Source: Bacillus cabrialesii (GTDB lineage: Bacteria > Bacillota > Bacilli > Bacillales > Bacillaceae). Taken from it: DNA of 64,000 nucleotides. This document shows positions 23,511 to 31,195 of this stretch, piece by piece. Each line of letters starts with the position of its first letter. Within the stretch, counting starts at the first letter, position 1. The notes under the pieces were generated by a model. That model saw only the letters and a list, made by a program, of their open reading frames with translations. It ran no database searches and was not told where the DNA came from. The stretch covers positions 3,641,001-3,705,000 of the forward strand of contig NZ_CP096889.1 of assembly GCF_004124315.2 (NCBI RefSeq), in the 5' to 3' direction. The translations under genes and the position numbers were made by a program.

Positions 23511-24320
23511 TTATCTGACTGAATTAATTAAACCGAGCATTTGATCTCCCATTGTAATCGTTCTGCTGTTCAGCTGATATGAACGCTGGGATGTGATCAA
23601 ATCTGTCATTTGTTCTGAAATATCGACATTGGACATCTCGAGTGAACCCTGCTGCATGCCGATGTTTTGTCTATTCGCGCCATTCAGCTCTTCAAAGGCT
23701 GCCGCATTATCAATAGAGAAAAGGTTGTTCCCTTCCGATTTCAGCTCTTGAGGGTTATTCACTTCGACAACTCCGAGATTAAACCGCTGGACCGCGTTTC
23801 CGTCAGATGCGGTTAAGGTACCGTTTTTATTGATCGTGATATTCTTCATTGAGCTGTCAATGTTCACTGTATTGCCGTTTTCATCAAGAACCGGATACCC
23901 ATTTCCAGTAACGAGCTGAAGCTGGTTGGCATTATTGGCTGAAGGCGTTAAATATAATGCTCCGTCCCTCGTATACTGGCGGTTTCCATTTACATTCACC
24001 TGAAGATATTGGTATGGAGACGTAAACGCGATATCAAGATCGCGATCCGTCTTCTGAACGCTTCCTTGATCAGACACAAGGCGTGAATTCATCATCGCTC
24101 CGACGCCAAGGCGCAAGCCCGGCGGTGTTTTTCGGGCTTTTGCCACTTCCTCATTTTTTTCATCAACCTGATCGAATTGCTGTCTGACAAGCTCAGAAAA
24201 ATTCGTATCTTTTGCCTTATAGCCGGTTGTATTGCTGTTTGAAAGGTTGCTGCTGATTGTATCAATCTGCTGCTGCAGCTGGTTTAAGGTTGTTGATGCC
24301 GTTAGCATTGACCTGAGCAT
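23511..24320 (-). CDS. flhP: Flagellar basal-body rod/hook protein FlhP (FlgG-like)
   Basis: The 269-residue protein has the flagellar rod signature at its N terminus (TLNQLQQQIDTISSNLSNSNTTGYKAKDTNF) and the C-terminal motif SNVDISEQMTDLITSQRSYQLNSRTITMGDQML, with a central FlgG-like domain. It is thought to form the distal rod. It is encoded 32 bases downstream of flhO in the same operon. Export is by the flagellar type III system, so no signal peptide is expected. Confidence 0.92.
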   Translation of the reverse strand: MLRSMLTASTTLNQLQQQIDTISSNLSNSNTTGYKAKDTNFSELVRQQFDQVDEKNEEVAKARKTPPGLRLGVGAMMNSRLVSDQGSVQKTDRDLDIAFTSPYQYLQVNVNGNRQYTRDGALYLTPSANNANQLQLVTGNGYPVLDENGNTVNIDSSMKNITINKNGTLTASDGNAVQRFNLGVVEVNNPQELKSEGNNLFSIDNAAAFEELNGANRQNIGMQQGSLEMSNVDISEQMTDLITSQRSYQLNSRTITMGDQMLGLINSVR

Positions 24321-24352
24321 AGTTGATATCCCCCGTTTTTTCTTCCGTTATC

Positions 24353-25165
24353 TTAGATTTTTCCGATTTCATTGGCTGCTTTATCCATACTTTTATCGTA
24401 AGCCTGAATAACCTTCTGATTGGCCTCAAATGATCTGTACGCTTCAGTCATTTCTGTATAGGCGCTTGTCACATCAACGTTTGAAAGCTCAGAGACGCCT
24501 TGTTTTAATGAGTAGGAGACCTGGTTATTACCGGCTGCGCTTGGAAGATCATTGCCGTCCGCCGTGCTGTACAAATCATTGCCGTCCCGTTTCAGATTGC
24601 GGACATCCTCCGCCATTCTGACATCAATCTGGCCGGCTGTCCGGCCGTTCGTTGTCACAGTACCGTTTTCAGACACAGTGAAATTCTCATTATCAACAGT
24701 GATTGGCTGGCCATCCGTCGATAAAATAGGGCGTCCGTTGATGGTCAGCTGATTATTCTCGTTTAGTGAAAACGTGCTGCTTTTTGAATAACGGATTCCG
24801 TCCGCTGTCTGAACCGGGTAAAAAAGAGCCGCGTTTTCATTGGTTTCCGTATTAACCGGAACTTGATTTTCGACCAACGTGATGTCTGTAGGCTGGTCTG
24901 TGGACTTCAGGCTTCCCTGTGTGAAAAGAGGCTTAAGCTCCTGCATATACACACCGGTATTCACGGAGCCGATTTCCGTCCTTGATGTTCCGGCCGGAGA
25001 TTTTGATTCTATTCGGCTGAGGAGCATCTCAGGGAACGCGCGCATCGAGCCTTGATCTGCTTTATATCCGGATGTATTTGCGTTTGCGATGTTATTTGAA
25101 AGCATTTCCGTTCTTCGTTGCTGGGCAATCATTGCGGATGTTGCTGTATATAATCCTTTTAACAA
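24353..25165 (-). CDS. flhO: Flagellar basal-body rod protein FlhO (FlgF/FlgG-like)
   Basis: The 270-residue protein starts MLKGLYTATSAMIAQQRRTEM with the rod motif LSNNIANANTSGYKADQGSM and ends with SNVDVTSAYTEMTEAYRSFEANQKVIQAYDKSMDKA, both typical of flagellar axial proteins. I use the TTG at 25165 because GAGGTGGG precedes it and the protein then matches family N termini. It is the first gene of flhOP and shares the domain plan of FlhP, its paralogue. Confidence 0.92.
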   Translation of the reverse strand: MLKGLYTATSAMIAQQRRTEMLSNNIANANTSGYKADQGSMRAFPEMLLSRIESKSPAGTSRTEIGSVNTGVYMQELKPLFTQGSLKSTDQPTDITLVENQVPVNTETNENAALFYPVQTADGIRYSKSSTFSLNENNQLTINGRPILSTDGQPITVDNENFTVSENGTVTTNGRTAGQIDVRMAEDVRNLKRDGNDLYSTADGNDLPSAAGNNQVSYSLKQGVSELSNVDVTSAYTEMTEAYRSFEANQKVIQAYDKSMDKAANEIGKI

Positions 25166-25285
25166 ATTTCCCACCTCTAAAATGGCATTTTTTCCAGTTG
25201 TCATATAGGAACGTTCGTTCTATAATAAAAATCAGTATTTTATCCTATTATCGTCATATATGATCCATTCGTGAAGGCTTTTTCA

Positions 25286-25319
25286 TAAAAAAACCCCATT
25301 CTTTTTCAGAATGAGGTTT
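25286..25319 (-). terminator. Terminator of mbl
   Basis: AACCTCATTCT and AGAATGGGGTT pair around five A residues, followed by a T run on the minus strand. Confidence 0.88.
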
Positions 25320-25325
25320 GTGAAA

Positions 25326-26327
25326 TCAGCTTAGTTTGCGTTTAGGAAGCTTGTCCATATTATCAAGCATGACACCCGTGCCGATGGCTACGCAATCCAT
25401 AGGATTTTCAGCGACGAGGACCGGTACCTTCAGCTCTTCAGCAAGCAGCTGGTCAAGGCCGTTTAAAAGCGCGCCTCCGCCGGTAATGATAACGCCGCGG
25501 TCAATAATATCAGCGGAAAGCTCAGGCGGTGTTCTTTCAAGCACTTGTTTCGCAGCCTGCACAATAACAGCTACAGATTCACGAAGGGCTTCTTCAACTT
25601 CTTTACTGTTTACTGTAATTGTTCTTGGAAGACCGGAAACCATGTCCCGTCCGCGAATGGAAATTTCTTCGTGACGTGCGTCTGGGAAAACCGTTGCGAC
25701 TTTAATCTTAATATCTTCCGCAGTACGTTCGCCGATCAGCAGCTTGTACTCACGTTTGATGTAATTTAAGATTTCCATGTCAAACTTGTCCCCAGCCATT
25801 TTAATAGAAGAGGAGGTGACAATATCGCCCATTGAAATAACCGCGATATCCGTCGTCCCGCCTCCGATGTCTACAACCATGTTACCGCTTGGCTGGAATA
25901 TTTCCATACCCGCGCCGATAGCGGCAACTTTAGGTTCTTCTTCAAGATACACATGCTTACCGCCGCTTTTTTCTGCAGCTTCTTTGATTGCTTTTTGCTC
26001 AACGGATGTAATATTCGTCGGGCAGCAAATGAGCATGCGCGGTTTTGAGAACAAGCCTTTTACATTCAGCTTGTTTATAAAATGCTTCAGCATTGCTTCT
26101 GTTACTTCAAAGTCAGCAATAACTCCGTCTTTCAGCGGGCGAATCGCAACAATATTCCCAGGTGTACGTCCAACCATTCGTCTTGCCTCTTCGCCAACCG
26201 CCAGCACTTTGCCGCTGTTTTTATCAAGTGCAACTACGGAAGGTTCATTCAGAACAATTCCTTTACCTTTAACATGGATCAGTACATTTGCAGTACCGAG
26301 GTCAATACCAATATCCCTTGCAAACAT
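25326..26327 (-). CDS. mbl: MreB-like cytoskeletal protein Mbl
   Basis: The 333-residue actin-like ATPase has phosphate-1 DIGIDLGTANVLIHVKGKGIV, phosphate-2 VVDIGGGTTDIAVIS and the adenosine motif VIITGGGALLNGL. Mbl forms membrane-associated filaments that direct cell-wall synthesis along the cylinder. Length and N terminus (MFARDIGIDLGTANVLI) agree with Mbl rather than MreB/MreBH, and the location next to spoIIID and flhO is the Mbl locus. An AGGAGG ribosome-binding site precedes the ATG. Confidence 0.96.
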   Translation of the reverse strand: MFARDIGIDLGTANVLIHVKGKGIVLNEPSVVALDKNSGKVLAVGEEARRMVGRTPGNIVAIRPLKDGVIADFEVTEAMLKHFINKLNVKGLFSKPRMLICCPTNITSVEQKAIKEAAEKSGGKHVYLEEEPKVAAIGAGMEIFQPSGNMVVDIGGGTTDIAVISMGDIVTSSSIKMAGDKFDMEILNYIKREYKLLIGERTAEDIKIKVATVFPDARHEEISIRGRDMVSGLPRTITVNSKEVEEALRESVAVIVQAAKQVLERTPPELSADIIDRGVIITGGGALLNGLDQLLAEELKVPVLVAENPMDCVAIGTGVMLDNMDKLPKRKLS

Positions 26328-26506
26328 CTATTTATATCCTCCTTGAAAATCTGTTTCACAGTAAATATCCACATTGTGCCCTAATTATATATATTATCAT
26401 AAAATATAGAAAAAAAGTTGGCAGCGCATTAAGTTCTTTACAAATTTTTGCGGATGTTTTATGAACGATTTCAGGGAAGACAATGCCAGCTGATGACAGC
26501 AGGCAA

Positions 26507-26788
26507 TTACGATTGCTGAACAGGCTCTCCTTCGAGAATTTCATCTTTTTTATATTTTAGCTTTGTCGCTTCTCCCCCTCTTAAATGCCTGATGGATTTA
26601 TGATAATCGAGTATTTCTTTCACTTCGTTTGCCAAGTCAGGATTAATTTCAGGCAGACGCTCTGTTAAATCCTTGTGTACTGTACTTTTGGAAACACCAA
26701 ATTCCTTCGCAATGACACGAACGGTTTTCTTTGTCTCCACGATGTACTTCCCTATCTTGATTGTTCGCTCTTTGATGTAATCGTGCAC
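26507..26788 (-). CDS. spoIIID: Mother-cell sporulation regulator SpoIIID
   Basis: The 93-residue DNA-binding protein has a helix-turn-helix (TVRVIAKEFGVSKSTVHKDLTERLPEI) and a basic C-terminal segment (RHLRGGEATKLKYKK) that contacts adjacent DNA. It switches sigma-E-dependent genes on or off in the mother cell and helps turn on sigma-K. A sigma-E promoter lies about 90 bases upstream, and the gene precedes mbl in the same direction. A GGAGG ribosome-binding site precedes the start. Confidence 0.96.
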   Translation of the reverse strand: MHDYIKERTIKIGKYIVETKKTVRVIAKEFGVSKSTVHKDLTERLPEINPDLANEVKEILDYHKSIRHLRGGEATKLKYKKDEILEGEPVQQS

Positions 26789-26873
26789 ACCACTCGACCT
26801 CCCTAAAATGGATGTGAGAAGTGTGAAATGAGATCCGTATTCTGTAAAGAGTCGTTCATTATGCCGCTTCTTC

Positions 26874-26902
26874 GTTGTATGGTTTTAAAAGTAGGTTTAT
26901 GA
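26874..26902 (-). promoter_or_regulatory. Sigma-E promoter of spoIIID
   Basis: On the minus strand TCATAAA, then exactly 14 bases, then CATACAAC match the sigma-E consensus KMATAWW-N14-CATACAMT with one mismatch at the last base. This agrees with the known sigma-E dependence of spoIIID. Confidence 0.8.
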
Positions 26903-27059
26903 AATATGCCCACGATCCCTCACCTCAAACACTCTCTTTGTTAGGTTTGTAACAGTGTATTAGCATTCTTTTGGGAATATGCTAAAAACTCAATAAGGAC
27001 AAGGGGTGAAACGAACTTTTTCAGCTTCGGCAACTATTTCGTGTCACTACATTTTTATC

Positions 27060-27114
27060 TTTACATCCGTTCAGCGCTCCTGTAAAATAAGAAAGCAATT
27101 AGTTACTTAGGTAA
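27060..27114 (+). promoter_or_regulatory. ywoHG promoter with adjacent dyad
   Basis: TTTACA at 27060-27065 and TAAAAT at 27083-27088, separated by 17 bases, form a sigma-A type promoter. The dyad TTACTTAGGTAA at 27103-27114 lies just after the predicted transcription start and before the ywoH ribosome-binding site, where a MarR repressor such as YwoH could bind and block transcription. Confidence 0.55.
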
Positions 27115-27135
27115 GTTTTTTAGAAGGAGACCGAC

Positions 27136-27549
27136 ATGACCTACGTCAACAGACACCTCATTCATCAAATCAACCAAAGCGCCCGCCTGATTGCCAAGAA
27201 AGCCAATGAACAACTGGAGCCATTCGGCCTTTATTCATCTCAATGGTCAGTTTTATATTGTTTGCGTACGATAGGACCAATGACTCAAAAAGAGATTTGG
27301 TCCTATTTAAATGTGGAAGCGCCGACTGTAACACGGACGATCAAACGCCTGGAGGAAAACGGCTGGGTACAGAGACGGCAAGGGGAAGACAAACGGGAAA
27401 AACTTGTTGTCCTCACAAAAGAAGCCGAGAAAAAGTACGAAGAAATTAATGTGAAAATGCTGAAATTCGAAGAAGAACTGCTTGCAGATTTCCGGGACGA
27501 AGATAAGGAAGCTTTTTCTCATTTATTTCGCATGTTTTTACATCAATGA
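27136..27549 (+). CDS. ywoH: MarR-family regulator YwoH
   Basis: The 137-residue protein has a MarR winged helix (GPMTQKEIWSYLNVEAPTVTRTIKRLEENGWVQRRQGEDKREKLVVLT, in two parts) with the D-x-R wing motif. It begins MTYVNRHLIHQINQSARLI after an AGAAGGAGA ribosome-binding site. It is cotranscribed with the efflux permease gene ywoG 21 bases later, so YwoH probably represses its own operon and is released by a drug or metabolite. Confidence 0.9.
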   Translation: MTYVNRHLIHQINQSARLIAKKANEQLEPFGLYSSQWSVLYCLRTIGPMTQKEIWSYLNVEAPTVTRTIKRLEENGWVQRRQGEDKREKLVVLTKEAEKKYEEINVKMLKFEEELLADFRDEDKEAFSHLFRMFLHQ

Positions 27550-27570
27550 AAATAAGGAAGTGACATACAT

Positions 27571-28761
27571 TTGAAAAAAGCGGATGCGATATGGACCAAG
27601 GATTTTATTATGGTCCTGCTTGTCAATTTATTTGTGTTTGTGTTCTTTTATACATTTTTAACTGTACTGCCGATCTATACGCTTCAAGAGCTTGGCGGCA
27701 CAGAATCACAAGGAGGGCTTTTAATCAGCCTGTTCCTTCTGTCAGCGATCATTACACGGCCTTTCTCCGGAGCCATCGTTGAGCGTTTCGGGAAGAAAAG
27801 AATGGCGATTGTATCTATGGCGTTATTCGCGCTTTCGTCTTTTCTGTACATGCCGATTCATAACTTTTACCTGCTGCTTGGCTTGCGGTTCTTCCAAGGG
27901 ATTTGGTTCAGTATTTTAACGACTGTTACAGGTGCAATTGCAGCGGACATTATTCCGTCCAAACGCCGCGGTGAGGGTCTTGGATACTTTGCCATGTCTA
28001 TGAACCTCGCCATGGCAATCGGGCCTTTCCTCGGGTTGAACTTGATGAAGGTCGTAAGCTTCTCTGTATTCTTTACAGCCTTCGCGCTGTTTATGGTCGC
28101 AGGCTTGCTTGTTTCGTTCTTGATCAAGGTGCCCCAAAACCAAGACAGCGGCACGACTGTATTCCGTTTTTCATTCTCGGATATGTTTGAAAAAGGCGCA
28201 CTTAAGATTGCGACGGTCGGTTTATTTATTTCTTTCTGCTACTCAACTGTCACAGCGTATTTGTCTGTATTCGCCAAATCAGTTGACCTTTCGGATATCA
28301 GCGGATATTTCTTTGTTTGCTTCGCGGTGACAATGATGATTGCGCGCCCGTTCACAGGGAAATTGTTCGACAAAGTCGGACCGGGCATTGTCATTTACCC
28401 ATCAATCTTGATTTTCTCAGTGGGGCTCTGCATGCTGTCCTTCACACACAGCGGCTTCATGCTTCTGCTTTCAGGAGCGGTTATCGGGCTCGGATACGGA
28501 TCAATCGTTCCTTGCATGCAAACATTGGCGATCCAGAAATCTCCGGCACACCGCTCAGGTTTTGCAACGGCAACGTTCTTTACCTTCTTTGACAGCGGAA
28601 TTGCTGTAGGATCGTATGTATTCGGACTGTTTGTAGCGTCTGCCGGCTTCTCTGTCATTTATTTATCAGCCGGGCTGTTCGTTCTGATTGCTCTGCTTCT
28701 CTACGCGTGGAGCCAGAAAAAACCTGCTGAGACTGAGGGAAAAGTGTCTATTGCAGAATAA
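27571..28761 (+). CDS. ywoG: MFS efflux permease YwoG
   Basis: The 396-residue membrane protein has about twelve transmembrane helices and the MFS motif A loop between helices 2 and 3 (GAIVERFGKKRMAI). Sugar-specific motifs are absent; the pattern fits drug:H+ antiporters. The start is TTG 27571 with an AGGAAGTGA ribosome-binding site. It is controlled presumably by YwoH, encoded just upstream, and ends at a strong terminator. Confidence 0.9.
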   Translation: MKKADAIWTKDFIMVLLVNLFVFVFFYTFLTVLPIYTLQELGGTESQGGLLISLFLLSAIITRPFSGAIVERFGKKRMAIVSMALFALSSFLYMPIHNFYLLLGLRFFQGIWFSILTTVTGAIAADIIPSKRRGEGLGYFAMSMNLAMAIGPFLGLNLMKVVSFSVFFTAFALFMVAGLLVSFLIKVPQNQDSGTTVFRFSFSDMFEKGALKIATVGLFISFCYSTVTAYLSVFAKSVDLSDISGYFFVCFAVTMMIARPFTGKLFDKVGPGIVIYPSILIFSVGLCMLSFTHSGFMLLLSGAVIGLGYGSIVPCMQTLAIQKSPAHRSGFATATFFTFFDSGIAVGSYVFGLFVASAGFSVIYLSAGLFVLIALLLYAWSQKKPAETEGKVSIAE

Positions 28762-28768
28762 ATTTCAG

Positions 28769-28799
28769 GCTGCCGGGATTTGCCGGCAGTCTTTTTTTC
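28769..28799 (+). terminator. Terminator of ywoHG
   Basis: CTGCCGG and CCGGCAG pair around GATTTG, followed by a run of T residues. Confidence 0.9.
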
Positions 28800-28808
28800 A
28801 TTTAAAAA

Positions 28809-28833
28809 ACGGCGCTATCTTAGAGAACGCCGC
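28809..28833. repeat. 25-bp palindromic repeat, copy 1
   Basis: The sequence ACGGCGCTATCTTAGAGAAC plus GCCGC is a dyad (GGCG...CGCC with an inner TCT/AGA arm). An almost identical copy (24 of 25 bases) in the same orientation is at 29653-29677, on the other side of the LCI-like gene. Confidence 0.75.
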
Positions 28834-28840
28834 CAGCCTG

Positions 28841-28866
28841 AGGGAGCTATGGCGCTCCCTTTTTTC
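28841..28866 (+). terminator. Second hairpin-T-run after ywoG
   Basis: AGGGAGC and GCTCCCT pair around TATGGC and are followed by six T residues; a tandem back-up terminator. Confidence 0.75.
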
Positions 28867-29108
28867 ATGTCATATTCTTCAATTAGCTTGTTAGAAATAT
28901 ATGTACTTAGAGAGAAAACACTTCTGTTTGTATCACTTCATTTCAGAATCGTGACAATATGATTTTACGTTCAAACCAAACTAAACCCTGTAAATTATTT
29001 TATAAGTGATAAAATCAATAAGTGAAACGGTGAGTATTGATTTTATTTAAATTCCTTTTTATTACAAATATAGTATTTAAGGTCCTTTTAATAGAGAGTT
29101 ATTCCTCT

Positions 29109-29114
29109 TATAAT
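29109..29114 (+). promoter_or_regulatory. Probable -10 element of the LCI-like gene
   Basis: A perfect TATAAT lies 40 bases before the ATG, in very AT-rich DNA; the best -35 17 bases upstream (TTTTAA) is poor. Confidence 0.45.
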
Positions 29115-29153
29115 TAAGATGTGTTACAAAATTTGGTAATGGAGATGATTCAC

Positions 29154-29438
29154 ATGAAATTGAGAAGGACAATTACTGGAGTTGCTTTATCTTTAGGATT
29201 GCTTTTACCTGTTTCTGGACAAGCTCTTGCTACAAATGATTCAACGGATGGGGATATGCGTACGAAGGCTACTTCAGTTGTAGATTGTTCTATAACTCCA
29301 TTTAAAGGCGCAAGTAATAGATTATGTATGTATTCAGATAATGGCGTTTTTGCAAATAGTTTTGATCGTTTTGGTACTACATTTTTCTTTAAAGGCAAAG
29401 CTGGAAATTATGCATATTATGAAAGTGCAAGTAGATAA
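29154..29438 (+). CDS. Small secreted LCI-like (antimicrobial peptide family) protein
   Basis: The 94-residue precursor starts MKLRRTITGVALSLGLLLPVSGQALA, a clear signal peptide, followed by a linker and a C-terminal beta-rich domain with two Cys (VVDCSITPF and NRLCMYSDNG). The segment NGVFANSFDRFGTTFFFKG resembles the core of the Bacillus LCI antimicrobial peptide (NGNFAASF..DGTKWIFKSK). I place the start at ATG 29154 after GGAGATGA; an upstream ATG at 29121 lacks a site. It stands alone, in AT-rich DNA between two copies of a 25-bp repeat. The LCI relationship is by eye and the antimicrobial role is inferred. Confidence 0.75.
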   Translation: MKLRRTITGVALSLGLLLPVSGQALATNDSTDGDMRTKATSVVDCSITPFKGASNRLCMYSDNGVFANSFDRFGTTFFFKGKAGNYAYYESASR

Positions 29439-29652
29439 GACAACGGGGGCTTTTAGCCCCTCAGGCTGAGAGAACATCTCGACAAGAGCGCAGCTTTGCA
29501 GCATGGGTTTCGCTACGGCCGATTGAGGGGAAAACAAAACGTAAGTGGCAAGTTCTTCTCCCATCTGCATGTCAGAACATGAAAAAGTTCATTCATCATA
29601 CATTCGCTAAAAATAAAAAAATGTAGAAAAACATGAGTTTCTCTACAATCTG

Positions 29653-29677
29653 ACGGCGCTCTCTTAGAGAACGCCGC
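29653..29677. repeat. 25-bp palindromic repeat, copy 2
   Basis: This is identical to copy 1 at 28809-28833 except for one base (C for A), in the same orientation. It lies 10 bases after the end of ywoF and could act as its terminator hairpin, although no T run follows. Confidence 0.75.
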
Positions 29678-29686
29678 TTATGGCAA

Positions 29687-31093
29687 TTATTCAATGACAG
29701 GCCGCGCAGGTGAATCAGGATCTAACGTAAAGTCATAGGAATCTTCATCACGGTACATCGGATCGGCATAAATAGATTTCGAATCGTTATTTGTCGCTTT
29801 TCGATACGAAGCAAATGATTCGTATTCATTCTTTTTCCACATCCATACGCCGTCTTGATCCGCTTCCTTATGGTACACGTTATGATTGACCGTATTGCCT
29901 TCATTTTCTGTAAAATCGTTTCCGATAAATAATCTGGAATCCCCGGCAGTCAAAATATTCTTTTCGAGTGTGTTGTTTTTCGTATCATACTGCAGCAGCA
30001 GCTGTCCGCCATACAGCCCCTTTGTGTCATTCCGGTACATAATGTTGCGGGAAATCAAAGAATTGCTGGTGCCGCCCCGCTTTTTGTCATATCCTCCGAT
30101 TGAAATACCGGTGTACGCATTGTTGTATACTTTGTTGTCTGTAATCTGAATGGCATTCGCATATTTCCCTTTGTGTTCAGATGTTGCTTCAATTCCAATA
30201 TCGTTATCGTGAACTGTGTTTTTCTTAATCTCGATACTGTTTCCTCCGTCGACATAAATACCGCCCGCTGAGTAATCATCTCCATATGCAGGGTTTCCGT
30301 AAGTCGAGTTTTGATAAACCGTATTGTTTTCTACGACTCCGTTTCGCACGAAATCGTTTTTGTCCGCGGTTCCCTCATAACCGATAAGATCGATCCCGAT
30401 GTTGTTATTGTTGCGGACCACATTGCCCGCAATCGTGAAGCCGTCGATATTCCCATTTAGCACAACCGCTTCACTCGCTCCGAGCGTCAGATTCTCAACC
30501 GTATTGTCCTCGATTTGAATGTCTTTCATGCTGCCAGTCCCATAGACTGCGATTCCGTGGGCATTTCCTTCATCTGCTGTTGTCTCAATATCACGGACAT
30601 GATTGTTTTTAATGGCAATATGGCTGCTGGAGCCTGATACATAAATCCCCATAGCAGTTGCTTCCTCAGATGAAACAGAAAGACCTTGAATCGTTAAACC
30701 GCTGATGGCAATGTCATGTTTATCGTGAATATGAATGAGCGGTGTTTCATATTTTGCGTTCTTAACGGATTCACCGCTAATCACGACTTTTTCATTTTCA
30801 TAATTTCGGAACGTGACAGGCTTTCCATCCGTACCGCTGTGCTTTACGACAAGTGTCTCATGATACGTGCCTCCCCGAATCATGACCGTTGTGCCGGCGG
30901 CAGCCTCCTCTGAAGCATGTGCCAGTGTACGAAACGGCTTTTCTTTTGTCCCTTCATTTTGATCACTGCCATTTGGTGAAACATAAAGATAATCCCCGGA
31001 CCCTTCCTCATTCGCTTTTGTCTTATCATAAACGAAAGCGAAGATGACAGACGTTAAAACACCCGCCAAAAGAATAAAATACCATTTTCTCAT
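29687..31093 (-). CDS. ywoF: Right-handed beta-helix (pectate-lyase-fold) protein YwoF
   Basis: The 468-residue protein has an N-terminal membrane anchor or signal (MRKWYFILLAGVLTSVIFAFV) and then a parallel beta-helix with repeated N-N turns (IAIKNNHVRDI, IQIEDNTVENL, IEIKKNTVHDN, IQITDNKVYNN), plus the DUF1565-like start YLYVSPNGSDQNEGTKEKPF. This fold is typical of polysaccharide lyases and epimerases acting outside the cell; the substrate is unknown. The ATG at 31093 is preferred because the upstream open frame precedes the hydrophobic segment without a ribosome-binding site. Confidence 0.88.
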   Translation of the reverse strand: MRKWYFILLAGVLTSVIFAFVYDKTKANEEGSGDYLYVSPNGSDQNEGTKEKPFRTLAHASEEAAAGTTVMIRGGTYHETLVVKHSGTDGKPVTFRNYENEKVVISGESVKNAKYETPLIHIHDKHDIAISGLTIQGLSVSSEEATAMGIYVSGSSSHIAIKNNHVRDIETTADEGNAHGIAVYGTGSMKDIQIEDNTVENLTLGASEAVVLNGNIDGFTIAGNVVRNNNNIGIDLIGYEGTADKNDFVRNGVVENNTVYQNSTYGNPAYGDDYSAGGIYVDGGNSIEIKKNTVHDNDIGIEATSEHKGKYANAIQITDNKVYNNAYTGISIGGYDKKRGGTSNSLISRNIMYRNDTKGLYGGQLLLQYDTKNNTLEKNILTAGDSRLFIGNDFTENEGNTVNHNVYHKEADQDGVWMWKKNEYESFASYRKATNNDSKSIYADPMYRDEDSYDFTLDPDSPARPVIE

Positions 31094-31195
31094 ATTCGAT
31101 TCCCATTTCGTTTTAGAATAGATTTCTAAAACAATTATAAATGTTCTAGTTATGGAAAACCATTTCAAAAATATGAAAATATACCGGCAGATGGC

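Larger units (their letters stand above)
26789..27135. other. Divergent intergenic region between spoIIID and ywoH
   Basis: No gene is seen in these 347 bases. The left part contains the sigma-E promoter of spoIIID (26874-26902). The right part contains a sigma-A type promoter for ywoH and a dyad next to it. The middle is AT-rich without further recognisable structure. Confidence 0.6.
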
